Made by a program: the position numbers and the translations under genes. From Glossina fuscipes (taxonomy: Eukaryota > Arthropoda > Insecta > Diptera > Glossinidae), in contig NW_023998415.1 in assembly GCF_014805625.2 (NCBI RefSeq), positions 3,999,149 through 4,063,148 on the forward strand: a stretch of 64,000 nt of DNA. Direction: 5' to 3'. Positions 63,596-64,000 of this stretch are shown here, piece after piece (the first letter of the stretch is position 1; each line of letters begins with the position of its first letter). The notes below the pieces were generated by a model that made no database searches, had not been told where the DNA came from, and worked only from the letters and a program-made list of their open reading frames with translations.

Positions 63596-64000
63596 TTGAT
63601 CGTAGTTGTAGTGAGTGCTCAGTCGCTAAAAGCATAGCACTTATCGATTGTGAAGACACCCATTACACACACACGCGGGCACAGCCTCCCCATCTCTTCC
63701 TGTCTTTTCTCACCTCTTTTTAACCGTCAACATGTTACAATGGGCTAACAGTTACAATTGATCTACCTATGATCATCATGAAACTCACCGAAGCACCGTT
63801 GTCCGATGCCAACGAGCTCGTGGCAGTCTGAAGACAAAACCAATACTTTATGCAACATATGACTCCTCTTAAACAATTCATCACAGATTTTCAGTGTTAA
63901 CAAGGAAATATCGGCACAGATCAGTTTTCACGATGCTATCAGTCCAGCTATTAGTTTTTAGATGCGTATTAACGAGCGAACTCCATAGTAGTGTGATTTT

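Overview
The window looks like AT-rich nuclear DNA from a higher fly (Diptera, Cyclorrhapha). Three things point there: a multi-exon pickpocket (DEG/ENaC) gene with short introns of 63-81 bp, decayed mariner transposons, and many degenerate interspersed repeats with TATACCC-type ends and long (TA)n, (GA)n, (CT)n and (GATA)n microsatellites. The species cannot be fixed from this sequence. There is no bacterial operon, CRISPR array, rRNA or convincing tRNA gene. Two runs of N (100 N at 16712-16811 and 10 N at 45698-45707) show this is a scaffold.

Layout: positions 1-55.2 kb are almost entirely non-coding. They hold simple repeats, three interspersed repeat families called here A, B and C, a probable mariner relic (about 9.2-9.55 kb, minus strand), and a probable LINE RNase H relic (about 37.5-37.86 kb). 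They also hold a roughly 230-bp module present twice, at 16.4-16.6 kb and 26.35-26.58 kb, each time beside a GA-rich microsatellite. The only well-supported host gene is at 55299-57736 on the minus strand. It is an apparently intact eight-exon pickpocket-family sodium channel subunit. With the splice sites chosen here it joins in frame to 560 residues and carries the family landmarks: HG motif, two membrane segments, cysteine-rich loop and GxS filter. A poly(A) signal lies about 130 bp past its stop, and its 330-bp fifth intron carries a family A repeat.

Downstream of the gene on the map (57.7-64 kb) are two more family A copies and a complete-looking tRNA-derived SINE with A box, B box, (AAT)n tail and a 14-bp target-site duplication. 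Further on are a degenerate irritans-type mariner transposase (about 61.66-62.52 kb) and another SINE head. Related SINE copies are at 43.6 kb and 54.2 kb.

Most apparent open frames in the rest of the window are low-complexity or antisense artefacts. The most novel item is the tRNA-Ser-like SINE family. The most certain item is the channel gene.
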